From assembly GCA_031412915.1 (NCBI GenBank), contig JANODX010000123.1, forward strand, positions 1 to 64,000: a stretch of DNA of 64,000 nt. The letters run 5' to 3'. Below the pieces are notes generated by a model. The model had not been told where the DNA came from. It searched no databases and saw only the letters and a list, made by a program, of their open reading frames with translations. The stretch comes from JAGNNV01 sp031412915. Its GTDB lineage: Bacteria; Acidobacteriota; Vicinamibacteria; Fen-336; JAGNNV01. Each line of letters opens with the position of its first letter. The first letter of the stretch is position 1. Of the stretch, positions 25,003 through 32,959 are shown in pieces. A program made the position numbers and the translations under genes.

Positions 25003-26046
25003 ATGCGCAATCCATTCATCGCGGGAAGCTGGGTACGGGGCGAGAACTTCTTCGGCCGCGCCCCCCTCCTCCGGGAGATCCTCGACGGTTCACGCGATTC
25101 CCTGTGGGTCATCGGGGCTCGCCGAATGGGGAAGACGAGTCTTCTCAAGGAAATCGAGGCCCGGACCCAGGCCAGCAAAGAGACTCCGTATCTGCCGCTT
25201 TATTGGGATCTGCAGGGCAGCGCCGACGCCCGCGGACTCGCGGACGGCCTCATCGCAAGCATCGAGGACAACGAGCACTTCCGCCGCGCCGCCGACATCG
25301 ACATCGACGCCATCGAGGACTTGAGCGTCACCGACATGCTCCAGGCGGTGGTTCGTCGCGCTGTCCGTTCAGGCTGGAAGACCCTGATTCTGATGGACGA
25401 GGGCGAGGAACTGCTGACCGTGGCGCGGAACGACCTGGCCACACTCGGCCGGCTTCGCCGCGTGCTCCAGAAAGGGCCCGAGGTTCGATCGGTCATCACC
25501 GCGACCAGACGCCTGGCCCGGCTGGACGAAACCGCGGCCCTCGTCACCTCGCCGTTCCTTCACGGATATCTGCCCCCCTCCTACCTCACACCCCTGGACC
25601 TGGAGGAGACAAGCGCGCTGCTCGCCCGGGGCGGCTTCAGCGACGCGGCTGTGCTGGCGATCGCGGAAAAGACGGGGAACCAGCCGTTTCTGGTCCAGCT
25701 CATCGCCTCGCGCCTGTTCGAAAACAAGGATTTGGAAGGCACCCTAGACGTGGTGGCGAACGACGACATGGTGTCGAACTTCTTCTCCGTCGATCACCAA
25801 ACCCTCGAGCCGATCGAACGCCGGATTCTGGAGGAGGTGGCGCGCGAGCGCGCGATCACTCCCGCGGATATCGGCACCGCCCTCTCGACCCCGGGCGATG
25901 CCTTGAGCCCTCACCTCCTGGGCCTCGCGCAGATGGGATACCTCAAACAGGCGGGGGGACGGTACGCGATCGGGAACTGGTTCTTCGAGACCTGGCTTCG
26001 CCGGCAGTCGCTCGCGCGGACCAACACCGGCGAGACGCGGCGCTGA
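25003..26046 (+). CDS. Soluble STAND/archaeal-type P-loop ATPase
   Basis: This 347-residue cytoplasmic NTPase has Walker A IGARRMGKTSL (about residues 38-48) and Walker B TLILMDEGEELL (about 126-137). A helical lid (LEETSALLARGGFS) and a C-terminal winged-helix-like region (ERRILEEVARERAITPADIG) follow. Its N-terminus (NPFIAGSWVRGENFFGR) parallels NPYIAGAPVLSNAMFFGR just before the P-loop of the upstream 809-residue protein, so the two are related NTPases. It starts 14 bp after that gene. A hetero-oligomeric switch is an attractive but unproven model. Confidence 0.87.
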   Translation: MRNPFIAGSWVRGENFFGRAPLLREILDGSRDSLWVIGARRMGKTSLLKEIEARTQASKETPYLPLYWDLQGSADARGLADGLIASIEDNEHFRRAADIDIDAIEDLSVTDMLQAVVRRAVRSGWKTLILMDEGEELLTVARNDLATLGRLRRVLQKGPEVRSVITATRRLARLDETAALVTSPFLHGYLPPSYLTPLDLEETSALLARGGFSDAAVLAIAEKTGNQPFLVQLIASRLFENKDLEGTLDVVANDDMVSNFFSVDHQTLEPIERRILEEVARERAITPADIGTALSTPGDALSPHLLGLAQMGYLKQAGGRYAIGNWFFETWLRRQSLARTNTGETRR

Positions 26047-26064
26047 CTTTGGGAGACCCGGCCC

Positions 26065-26313
26065 ATGATGAGCGGCGTCAATCGGATCTTCGCGCATGAA
26101 GGACGCGAGTTCCACATTCAGGTCGAGGACCTGGGTGCGGGAGACACCCTCGAGGTTCGGGTGTACGACCAGGGCGCGGTCAAGTTCGTGAAACGCATGC
26201 CTTATGGCGAAGCGATCGCGGGAGCGCCTTCGCGCGACGACGCCATCCGCACCTTCATGGAAAAGACCATCCAGACGGTGAGCGCCGCCATCGCCAAGGG
26301 CAAGATAGGGTAA
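26065..26313 (+). CDS. Unknown 82-residue protein
   Basis: I do not recognise this small acidic/basic protein (EGREFHIQVEDLGAGDTLEVRVYDQG, then a helix ending in KGKIG). It has alternating beta strands followed by a C-terminal helix and no membrane segment or cysteine. The start is ATGATG at 26065 or 26068. It lies 18 bp after the STAND ATPase gene and only 3 bp before the convergent ribBA stop, so it closes the plus-strand operon and is likely part of that system. Confidence 0.7.
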   Translation: MMSGVNRIFAHEGREFHIQVEDLGAGDTLEVRVYDQGAVKFVKRMPYGEAIAGAPSRDDAIRTFMEKTIQTVSAAIAKGKIG

Positions 26314-26316
26314 GGC

Positions 26317-27525
26317 CTACACCTCGCGCAGGAGGTGACCGAGTTTCCGTTTCTTGGTCTGCAGATACCCCCGCGAGATGTCCGTGGGCGAGATTTCGAT
26401 GGGAATCCGCTCGGTGATCTCCAGACCGTAGCCCTCGAGGCCCACGAACTTGCGCGGGTTGTTCGTCATCATCTTGAGTTTGACCACCCCGAGTTCCGCG
26501 AGAATCTGCGCGCCGATCCCGTAGTCGCGCTGATCGGCTTTGAAGCCCAGCGACTCGTTCGCCTCCACGGTGTCCTGGCCCTGGTCCTGGAGTTCGTAGG
26601 CCTGGATCTTGTGAATGAGACCAATCCCCCGCCCCTCCTGCCGGAGATAGAGAAGAACGCCCTTGCCCTCCTGGACGATGCGATTGAGCGCCACCTCCAA
26701 CTGCTCTCCGCAATCGCAGCGGCGCGAGGCGAAGATGTCGCCGGTCAGGCACTGCGAATGGACACGCACGACCACGGGCGTTCCGTCGCGTACGTCGCCG
26801 TGAACGAGGGCGATGTGTTGCTCGCCGTCGACCACACTCTCGAACGCGTGGATCCGGAACGCTCCGGCCCGGGTCGGGAGGTTCGCCTCCGCGATCTTCC
26901 GCACCAGCCGCTCGTTCCGCATTCGGTACTGGATCAAATCCCGGATCGTGATCATGCGAATCCCGTGTTCGGCGCAGAAGGCCTCGAGTTCAGGAACGCG
27001 GGCCATGGTGCCGTCTGGGGCCATGATCTCGCAGATCACGCCGGCGGGCTTCAAACCGGCGAGCCGCGCCAGGTCCACGGCGGCTTCGGTCTGACCCGCC
27101 CGCACGAGGACGCCCCCGTCCTGGGCGCGCAGCGGAAACATGTGGCCCGGCCGCGCCAGGTCTTCGGGCCTGGTGCGAGGGTCGATGGCGGCAAGGACGG
27201 TCGTCGCTCGATCCGAAGCGGAGATTCCCGTGGTCGTTCCCCGCTTGGCTTCGATGGGAACGCAGAACGCCGTCCCAAACTTCGCGGAGTTCTCGTTGTC
27301 CTGGACCATGAGGGGGATCCGAAGCTCGTCGAGCCTCTGTCCCGTTAAGGGGAGGCAGATGAGGCCCCGTCCGTGGGTGGCCATGAAGTTGATGGTCTCG
27401 GACGTCGCCTTCTCGGCCGCGATGGTCAGGTCGCCTTCGTTTTCACGATCCTCGTCGTCCACAACCACCACCATGCGGCCGGCGCGAATGTCGTCGATGG
27501 CGTCTTTGATCGGGGCGAAGGCCAC
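26317..27525 (-). CDS. ribBA: Bifunctional 3,4-dihydroxy-2-butanone-4-phosphate synthase / GTP cyclohydrolase II
   Basis: RibBA supplies both precursors of riboflavin. The 402-residue protein has an N-terminal RibB domain (about 1-200) with the acidic-loop signature DDEDRENEGDL. The C-terminal RibA domain carries zinc cysteines in SQCLTGDIFASRRCDCGEQ, plus RQEGRGIGL and the KMMTNNPRK region. The start is GTG (GTGGCCTTC). It lies 65 bp after ribE in a ribD-ribE-ribBA series. No FMN riboswitch is visible upstream, and ribH is not in the window. Confidence 0.97.
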   Translation of the reverse strand: MAFAPIKDAIDDIRAGRMVVVVDDEDRENEGDLTIAAEKATSETINFMATHGRGLICLPLTGQRLDELRIPLMVQDNENSAKFGTAFCVPIEAKRGTTTGISASDRATTVLAAIDPRTRPEDLARPGHMFPLRAQDGGVLVRAGQTEAAVDLARLAGLKPAGVICEIMAPDGTMARVPELEAFCAEHGIRMITIRDLIQYRMRNERLVRKIAEANLPTRAGAFRIHAFESVVDGEQHIALVHGDVRDGTPVVVRVHSQCLTGDIFASRRCDCGEQLEVALNRIVQEGKGVLLYLRQEGRGIGLIHKIQAYELQDQGQDTVEANESLGFKADQRDYGIGAQILAELGVVKLKMMTNNPRKFVGLEGYGLEITERIPIEISPTDISRGYLQTKKRKLGHLLREV

Positions 27526-27590
27526 GGGGTGTCTTCCTCAATTTCGATGTCCGGCTTCCCGGCCGACTCGGGTGGGCCGAGAACACGATG

Positions 27591-28181
27591 CTACTTTGGG
27601 AGGAGCTTCTCCACGTACTTCGCGATCAGATCGACCTCGACATTCACGAGATCCCCAACCTTCAAATCGCTGAGGGTGGTCACGGCAAGGGTGTGCGGAA
27701 TGAGGGCCACTCGCACCCGGGATCCAGTCGCCTGCGCACAGGTCAATGAGACGCCGTCGAGCGCGATCGAACCCTTCTCCACGCAGTAGCGGGAAAGCTC
27801 GACCGGAATAAGTAGCGTAAGTTCCCGGGCGGAACCGGTCTCTTCAACGGCCTCGACCGTTCCGACGCCGTCGACATGACCCTGAACGAAGTGTCCATCG
27901 AGGCCCGAGGAGAAGCGCAGGGGTCGCTCCAGGTTCACCCGCACCGCCGGGCGCAGGCGCTCGTCGAAACGGGTCCGCATCACGGTTTCGGAAGCGAGGT
28001 CGAAGGCCACGGTTGCGCCTTCGACCCTGGTCGCGGTCAGGCAACAGCCATTGACGGACATCGAACCGCCCACGACCAGACCCTCGAACAGCCGCGGCGC
28101 CCGAAGGACCAGGCGATAGATATCGCCCGTGAGGTCGCAGGAGAGCACTTCTCCAAGCTCTTCGACAATTCCCGTGAACAT
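27591..28181 (-). CDS. ribE: Riboflavin synthase (alpha type)
   Basis: This enzyme dismutates two 6,7-dimethyl-8-ribityllumazines to riboflavin. The 196-residue product starts with the invariant MFTGIVEELG and shows the internal duplication of the family: each half has a G-G-S/D-SVNGCCLT or ALDGVSLTCA type motif (VGGSMSVNGCCLTAT near residue 33, KGSIALDGVSLTCAQ near 130). The ATG is 16 bp downstream of the ribD stop. Confidence 0.96.
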   Translation of the reverse strand: MFTGIVEELGEVLSCDLTGDIYRLVLRAPRLFEGLVVGGSMSVNGCCLTATRVEGATVAFDLASETVMRTRFDERLRPAVRVNLERPLRFSSGLDGHFVQGHVDGVGTVEAVEETGSARELTLLIPVELSRYCVEKGSIALDGVSLTCAQATGSRVRVALIPHTLAVTTLSDLKVGDLVNVEVDLIAKYVEKLLPK

Positions 28182-28197
28182 GCTTCGCGAAGACTCC

Positions 28198-29373
28198 TTA
28201 GACTTTCCGCCGCCCCGAGACCAGCCGGTTCGGCCGCGGCTCGTAAACCTCGACCTCGAGCGTGCTCGAATCCGGCAGCCCATAGCGCAGGGTCAACGAG
28301 TTCAAGGGCGCGACCCGCCTCACCTGCACCCCCTGCCCGAGGCGCAAGGGATTATCGCCGCCCACCGCCGGCCGGCTCCCCCGGCCGCCCAGAATCAAGG
28401 GGCCGCGGAAGATCACCATCTCGTCGAACGACCGCGCGCGAACGAACGAGCCCAGCACTTCCGAGCCGCCTTCGACCAGGAGGGAATGGATCCCCGCCGC
28501 GAAAAGGGCGCGCAGGGCTCCTTGAATCGACACTCGCCCGAGGGCGGTGGCCACCTGGATCACGCGGACGCCGCGCTCTTCAAGGGCGCGCCGCCGCGCC
28601 GGGTTGGGCCTGACGCAAACGACCAGGAGAGGATGGCGCCGGGCGGTTTCGACCAGACGCGAAGCGAGAGGCAGCCGAAGGCGTGAATCGAGGACCACCC
28701 TCACATACGGCCTTCGCGTACGCGCCACGGGCAAGAGCAACGGATCGTCCTCAATGACGGTCTCGACGCCCACGAGGATGCCGTCGAACAGTCTCCTTAG
28801 AAAGCGCGCAGCACTCCTCTGCCTTTTCGAGGTGATCCATTGCGACTCCCCAAAGGCGGTGGCGATGCGGCCGTCGAGAGTCATGCCGGTCTTGAGGGTG
28901 ATGAACGGACGCCGACGCCGCATGGCCTCGTTGAAGTGTTGTGTCAGCCTTCGCGTTTCGTCGAGGCACACGCCCCGGACCACCTCGACACCCGACGCTT
29001 TCAGCCTCGCCGCCCCTGCGCCATGAACTCTCGGATTCAGATCGGCGACTCCAAACACCACCCTCCGAATACCGGCGGCCAGAAGGCGCGGCGCACACGC
29101 CTCGGTGCGCTTCTTGGGGTTGGGGGCGCAGGGCTCGAGGGTCACGTAGGCGGTGGCGCCCCGGGCTCGGGCCCCCGCCATGGCCAGAGCATTCGCCTCG
29201 GCGTGGGGCGAACCGGCGCGCGCGTGGAAGCCCTCGCCCACCACGCGGCCCTGTCGGACCAGGACGCAGCCCACGGGCGGATTCGGATTCGTCTCCCCCA
29301 AACCCCGCTCGGCAAGCTCGATAGCGCGGCGCATGAAACGCTGGTCCGTCGCGGCGCGCTGTGCTTCCTTCAC
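28198..29373 (-). CDS. ribD: Diaminohydroxyphosphoribosylaminopyrimidine deaminase / uracil reductase
   Basis: RibD carries out the second and third steps of the riboflavin pathway. The 391-residue protein has an N-terminal deaminase domain with zinc ligands in SPHAEANAL and the downstream LEPCAPNPKKRTEAC. The loop is APNPKKRTE rather than the common CCHHGRTPP, so the local sequence is divergent though the ligands are kept. The C-terminal dihydrofolate-reductase-like domain begins near ITLKTGMTLDGRIAT. The GTG start overlaps the ftsY stop (GTGA). Confidence 0.95.
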   Translation of the reverse strand: MKEAQRAATDQRFMRRAIELAERGLGETNPNPPVGCVLVRQGRVVGEGFHARAGSPHAEANALAMAGARARGATAYVTLEPCAPNPKKRTEACAPRLLAAGIRRVVFGVADLNPRVHGAGAARLKASGVEVVRGVCLDETRRLTQHFNEAMRRRRPFITLKTGMTLDGRIATAFGESQWITSKRQRSAARFLRRLFDGILVGVETVIEDDPLLLPVARTRRPYVRVVLDSRLRLPLASRLVETARRHPLLVVCVRPNPARRRALEERGVRVIQVATALGRVSIQGALRALFAAGIHSLLVEGGSEVLGSFVRARSFDEMVIFRGPLILGGRGSRPAVGGDNPLRLGQGVQVRRVAPLNSLTLRYGLPDSSTLEVEVYEPRPNRLVSGRRKV

Positions 29374-30269
29374 TCGAGAAGGCCCTCCGTAAACATCTCG
29401 GCATCGAACGGCACGAGATCCTCCAAACCCTCGCCCAGACCCACGTAGCGAATCGGGACCTTCATGGCGGAAACGATGGCCACCGCGATCCCGCCTTTCG
29501 CGGTTCCGTCGAGCTTCGTGAGCACCAGGCCGGTGAGGGGAACGGCGCGCGCGAATTCCTGGGCCTGGGCCAGGCCGTTGGAGCCGGTGGTGGCGTCGAT
29601 GACGAGGAGAGTCTCGTGGGGCGCTCCCTCGGCCTCCCGGGCGGCGATCCGGCCCATCTTCGCGAGTTCGGCCATGAGATGCGCCTTGTTCTGGAGCCGG
29701 CCCGCGGTGTCGACCAGGACGCGGTCGATGGCAGCGGCCCGGGCCTTCCGCAGGCCGTCGGTCACCACCGAGGCCGGGTCCTGCCCTTCCCGCGACTCGT
29801 GGAAAGAGGCCCCCGCGCGGTCGGCCCAGGCTTTCAACTGGCCCACCGCCGCGGCGCGAAAAGTGTCGGCGGCCACGATCAACGCGGTTTCCCGGGCGGC
29901 GCGAAAACGCGAGGCCAGCTTCCCGATCGTGGTGGTCTTCCCGACACCATTCACACCCACGACGAAGATCACATGCGGCCTCCCCTGCACGATGATGGGC
30001 CCTTCGATGTCCAGGAGCGTGCGGATCTTCCGCTTCAGGGTCTCGCGGACCAGGCTCGGATCGGAACCGCTTGGGAGTTCGAGGCGAAGCGCCACCATGA
30101 TGTCCGAGGCGGCCGCGGGGCCGAAATCCGCGGCCACGAGTCTTTCCTCGAGAGCATCGAGGGTCGAGGCGTCGAGTTTGGCGAGGCCACGCGCCAGATC
30201 CCCCACATCCGAAGTGAGGATCGCGCGGGTGCGCGACAGCCCCAGTTTGAATTGTTCGAGGAGCCCCAT
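29370..30269 (-). CDS. ftsY: Signal recognition particle receptor FtsY
   Basis: FtsY docks SRP-ribosome complexes to the translocon and hydrolyses GTP with Ffh. The 299-residue protein is essentially the NG core without a long acidic A domain. It has GVNGVGKTTTIGKLA (G1), DTFRAAAVGQLKAWADR, DTAGRLQNKAHLM (G3), TKLDGTAKGG (G4) and the C-terminal GLGEGLEDLVPFDAEMF. Short FtsY forms bind membrane through an N-terminal amphipathic helix, here probably LLEQFKLGLSRTRAIL. It is cotranscribed with ribD. Confidence 0.97.
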   Translation of the reverse strand: MGLLEQFKLGLSRTRAILTSDVGDLARGLAKLDASTLDALEERLVAADFGPAAASDIMVALRLELPSGSDPSLVRETLKRKIRTLLDIEGPIIVQGRPHVIFVVGVNGVGKTTTIGKLASRFRAARETALIVAADTFRAAAVGQLKAWADRAGASFHESREGQDPASVVTDGLRKARAAAIDRVLVDTAGRLQNKAHLMAELAKMGRIAAREAEGAPHETLLVIDATTGSNGLAQAQEFARAVPLTGLVLTKLDGTAKGGIAVAIVSAMKVPIRYVGLGEGLEDLVPFDAEMFTEGLLE

Positions 30270-30310
30270 CGAGAGAGTCTATTTACGAGAGCGGCCTCTG
30301 GTTGAAGGCG

Positions 30311-31087
30311 CTACTTCGGGAAACTCTTCAGTTTCTCCGCGGCCTGCCGTCCCGCGGGTCCGAGGGGGTCTTTCTTGATCACTTGTTCGAAGGCGGCTCG
30401 AGCGTCCTGGAAGCGACCCACGCGGGCGTAGACATCGCCCAGGGAGAGCTGCAATGCCGCGTGCCCCGCGGTCTCTTTCATCCCGATCTCCAGTTGCGTG
30501 ATCGCGGCCTCCATCTGCGCGGTGGCCACATACACATCCGAGATACCGACGTAGGCCGCGGCCATGGTCTTGTTCCTGTTTTGCGCGGCCCGGAACCAGG
30601 TCAGGGCCTCGTTGTACTCCTTCTCCTCGAAGAACGCCTGACCGAGGTTCCAGGCGGTGACTTCCGGGGTCGGGCATTGAGGGTCCGAAAAGGCGCGGGC
30701 CAGCTCGGCCTTTCCTTCTGTCCGTTTTCCCAGGCGCAGGAGAGCAATCCCCAGGTCGTTTCGCACGTCCACATAGTCGGGATTGAGGGTGAGGGCCTTT
30801 TGAGCGGTTTCTACGGCTTTCTTGAGATTGCCGTCCCGGCAGGCGGAATCGTTCCCCTTGCATCGGTCGGCGAGTTGCGAATAGGCAACGCTCAGAGCCT
30901 TCATATAGAAGGAATTCTCGGGATCTTTCTTGAGTGCGGCCTGGATCTCCGGCAGGGCACGCTCGGGAAGGCCCTCCCTCAGCAGCCGGATCCCGGCGCC
31001 GAATCGTATCTCCGCGGCGGGATCCTGGGCGGAAACCGCGGCGGCGGCGAGGAGGACTGCGGCCATCCCTGGGCATCGTCTCAACAT
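30311..31087 (-). CDS. Secreted TPR-repeat protein
   Basis: This 258-residue protein starts at the ATG after AAAGGAG. It has a signal peptide (MAAVLLAAAAVSAQ) and about five TPR units (for example PERALPEIQAALKKDPEN, AVETAQKALTLNPDYVD, EYNEALTWFRAAQNRN, DARAAFEQVIKKDPLG). Two cysteine pairs near residues 77-84 and 135 could form disulfides in the periplasm. It lies between the HD-GYP gene (43 bp) and ftsY (41 bp) in a long co-directional block. Function unknown. Confidence 0.85.
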   Translation of the reverse strand: MLRRCPGMAAVLLAAAAVSAQDPAAEIRFGAGIRLLREGLPERALPEIQAALKKDPENSFYMKALSVAYSQLADRCKGNDSACRDGNLKKAVETAQKALTLNPDYVDVRNDLGIALLRLGKRTEGKAELARAFSDPQCPTPEVTAWNLGQAFFEEKEYNEALTWFRAAQNRNKTMAAAYVGISDVYVATAQMEAAITQLEIGMKETAGHAALQLSLGDVYARVGRFQDARAAFEQVIKKDPLGPAGRQAAEKLKSFPK

Positions 31088-31130
31088 GAAAGCTCCTTTA
31101 ACGCACGCCCCCAGGACTGCGGAGCATCCC

Positions 31131-32942
31131 TCACAGGGCGCTCTTGAGCTTGGGTCCGTCGCGGCGGGCCGCAACCGCAGCCACCCGGGCCTTGGCGGCC
31201 GTAAGCTCGCCCGAGCCCACCGCGCGGGCCATGGCGTCGACACATTGTGGATCGAACTTCTTGCCAGACAGAAACTGCAGGCGGGCGACGGCAGCCTCGA
31301 AGGTCATGGCCTTCGAGTACGGACGATCCGTGGTCATGGCGTCGAAGGCATCCGCGACGCTGACCAGCCGCCCCAGAAAGGGAATCTCGTCGCCTTTGAG
31401 ACCGTCTGGATACCCGCTCCCATCGACGTTCTCGTGGTGCTGCAGGCCCGGGCCGGCCAGGGCCTTGAGCTTGGGAACCGCTTCGAGAATCTGCGCGCCC
31501 TTGGTCGGGTGCTGCTTCATGATCTCGTACTCGTCGTCCGTCAGGGCGGAGGGCTTTCTGAGAATCGAATCCTCAATCCCGATCTTGCCCACGTCGTGGA
31601 TCAGGCCGGAGAGATGCACGTTGTCGACTTCGGCCTCGGACATGCCGAGTCCCGTGGCCACGACGCTCGAGTAGTAGGCGACGCGCTCCGAATGGCCGCG
31701 GGTGTAGGGATCCTTGGCGTCGATCGCATTGGCGAGCATCCGGACCGTGCCGATGAACAGTTCCCGGTTGGTGGCCGCGGCCTCGCGAATCTCCTCGATC
31801 GCCCTTTCGATGCGCTCGCCCATCACGTTGAAGGTGTCGGCGAGGACGCCCACCTCGTTGCGTGCGGTGACGTGAGCGCGCGTCTTGAAGTCGCCCCGGG
31901 CGAGTTGCAGGGCGGCATCGCGCAGGGTGCGGATGGGCCTCGTGATCTCGCCCGACAGCCAGAATCCAAGGCCCAGAGCGAGAAGGCTGACCACCCCCAC
32001 CACCGCCGCGGAATTCCGCCGCATCGCATTGGCCCCCGCGTAGGCCTTGGCTTCGTCGATCTGCGCGATCACCCCCCAGCCCGAGTCGTCGGCCACCTTC
32101 ATGTACGTGCCCAGCATGTGCCGGGGCGCCGCCGAGCCCTCACGGATCAGAAAGGGAAATGTGGCGGCCTGCCTCCCCCTCGACTGCACGAAATCGGCGA
32201 CGATGTCGATGTTCTTCAGGTCCGTTCCGGTGGCTGCGAACTGAGGATCCGAGTGGGCCACAAGGCCTCCTTCCGAGTCCACCACGTAGACATCGAAGAG
32301 TTCCCCGTCCGCCGTCTGGCGGGTGAGGCGAACCACCGGCGCCAGTGTGGTAATGGCGATGACCACGGCGTGAACGGTTCCGTCCGGGGCCTTGACCGGC
32401 TCGGCCGAGACAATGACGGGTTCGGAGAGGGTGGTGGACCAGATGGGCGCAGTCATCGTGGCCTGGCCTTTCAGACCCACCAGGAAGGCGGCCTGAATCC
32501 TCTCGGCAAGGGCAGCTTCAGGCAGGGCGAGGCCGGACCTCGCGCCAAAGCCTCTTCGATCGACGACACTCACCGAAACTATCGAACTGGATGGGCTGGG
32601 ATAGGCGTCCAGACTGCGCCTCGCGCCCAGGCTGTCGATCCGCTTCCTGTAGTCGGCGGGCGCGTCGATGCCTAGACTGGTGGCCAGACTCTGGAAAATG
32701 GCCTGCCGCGACGTGCGGAACTGGGCGATCCACTCGGAAAGATGCCGCACCTTCGACTGTTGGAGCGCTTTCTGGTCGAACTCGAGTTCGGTCCGCGCCT
32801 GGTTGACCAGATACCGGGAGGTCAGAACCAGGGGAAGGAATGCGGTCAGAAACAGCAGCCCCAGGAGGGAGCGGAGGATGGACCCGCGGGTCTTGCGCTC
32901 CTCCGGCCGTTTCAGGACTTCGATCGTCTGGTTGGAAGGCAT
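31131..32942 (-). CDS. Membrane sensor with HAMP and HD-GYP domain (c-di-GMP phosphodiesterase type)
   Basis: This 603-residue protein has two membrane segments (about 27-46 and 280-302) flanking a periplasmic Cache-like sensor. A HAMP linker (SGEITRPIRTLRDAALQLARGDF) and a coiled coil follow, then the HD-GYP domain at about 395-580. The metal-binding and signature residues are intact: HSERVAYYS, HDVGKIGI, HPTKGAQIL, HHENVDGSGYPDGLKGDEIP and VADAFDAMTTDRPY. It should hydrolyse c-di-GMP or a related cyclic dinucleotide in response to an external ligand. It starts 17 bp after the FHA-cyclase gene. Confidence 0.93.
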   Translation of the reverse strand: MPSNQTIEVLKRPEERKTRGSILRSLLGLLFLTAFLPLVLTSRYLVNQARTELEFDQKALQQSKVRHLSEWIAQFRTSRQAIFQSLATSLGIDAPADYRKRIDSLGARRSLDAYPSPSSSIVSVSVVDRRGFGARSGLALPEAALAERIQAAFLVGLKGQATMTAPIWSTTLSEPVIVSAEPVKAPDGTVHAVVIAITTLAPVVRLTRQTADGELFDVYVVDSEGGLVAHSDPQFAATGTDLKNIDIVADFVQSRGRQAATFPFLIREGSAAPRHMLGTYMKVADDSGWGVIAQIDEAKAYAGANAMRRNSAAVVGVVSLLALGLGFWLSGEITRPIRTLRDAALQLARGDFKTRAHVTARNEVGVLADTFNVMGERIERAIEEIREAAATNRELFIGTVRMLANAIDAKDPYTRGHSERVAYYSSVVATGLGMSEAEVDNVHLSGLIHDVGKIGIEDSILRKPSALTDDEYEIMKQHPTKGAQILEAVPKLKALAGPGLQHHENVDGSGYPDGLKGDEIPFLGRLVSVADAFDAMTTDRPYSKAMTFEAAVARLQFLSGKKFDPQCVDAMARAVGSGELTAAKARVAAVAARRDGPKLKSAL

Positions 32943-32959
32943 CGAAGCGGGTCCCGGGC

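Noticed and set aside
28198..30310. FMN riboswitch upstream of the rib genes
   Set aside because: ribD overlaps ftsY, and no RFN-element core is visible in the short gaps, including the 65-bp ribE-ribBA gap.
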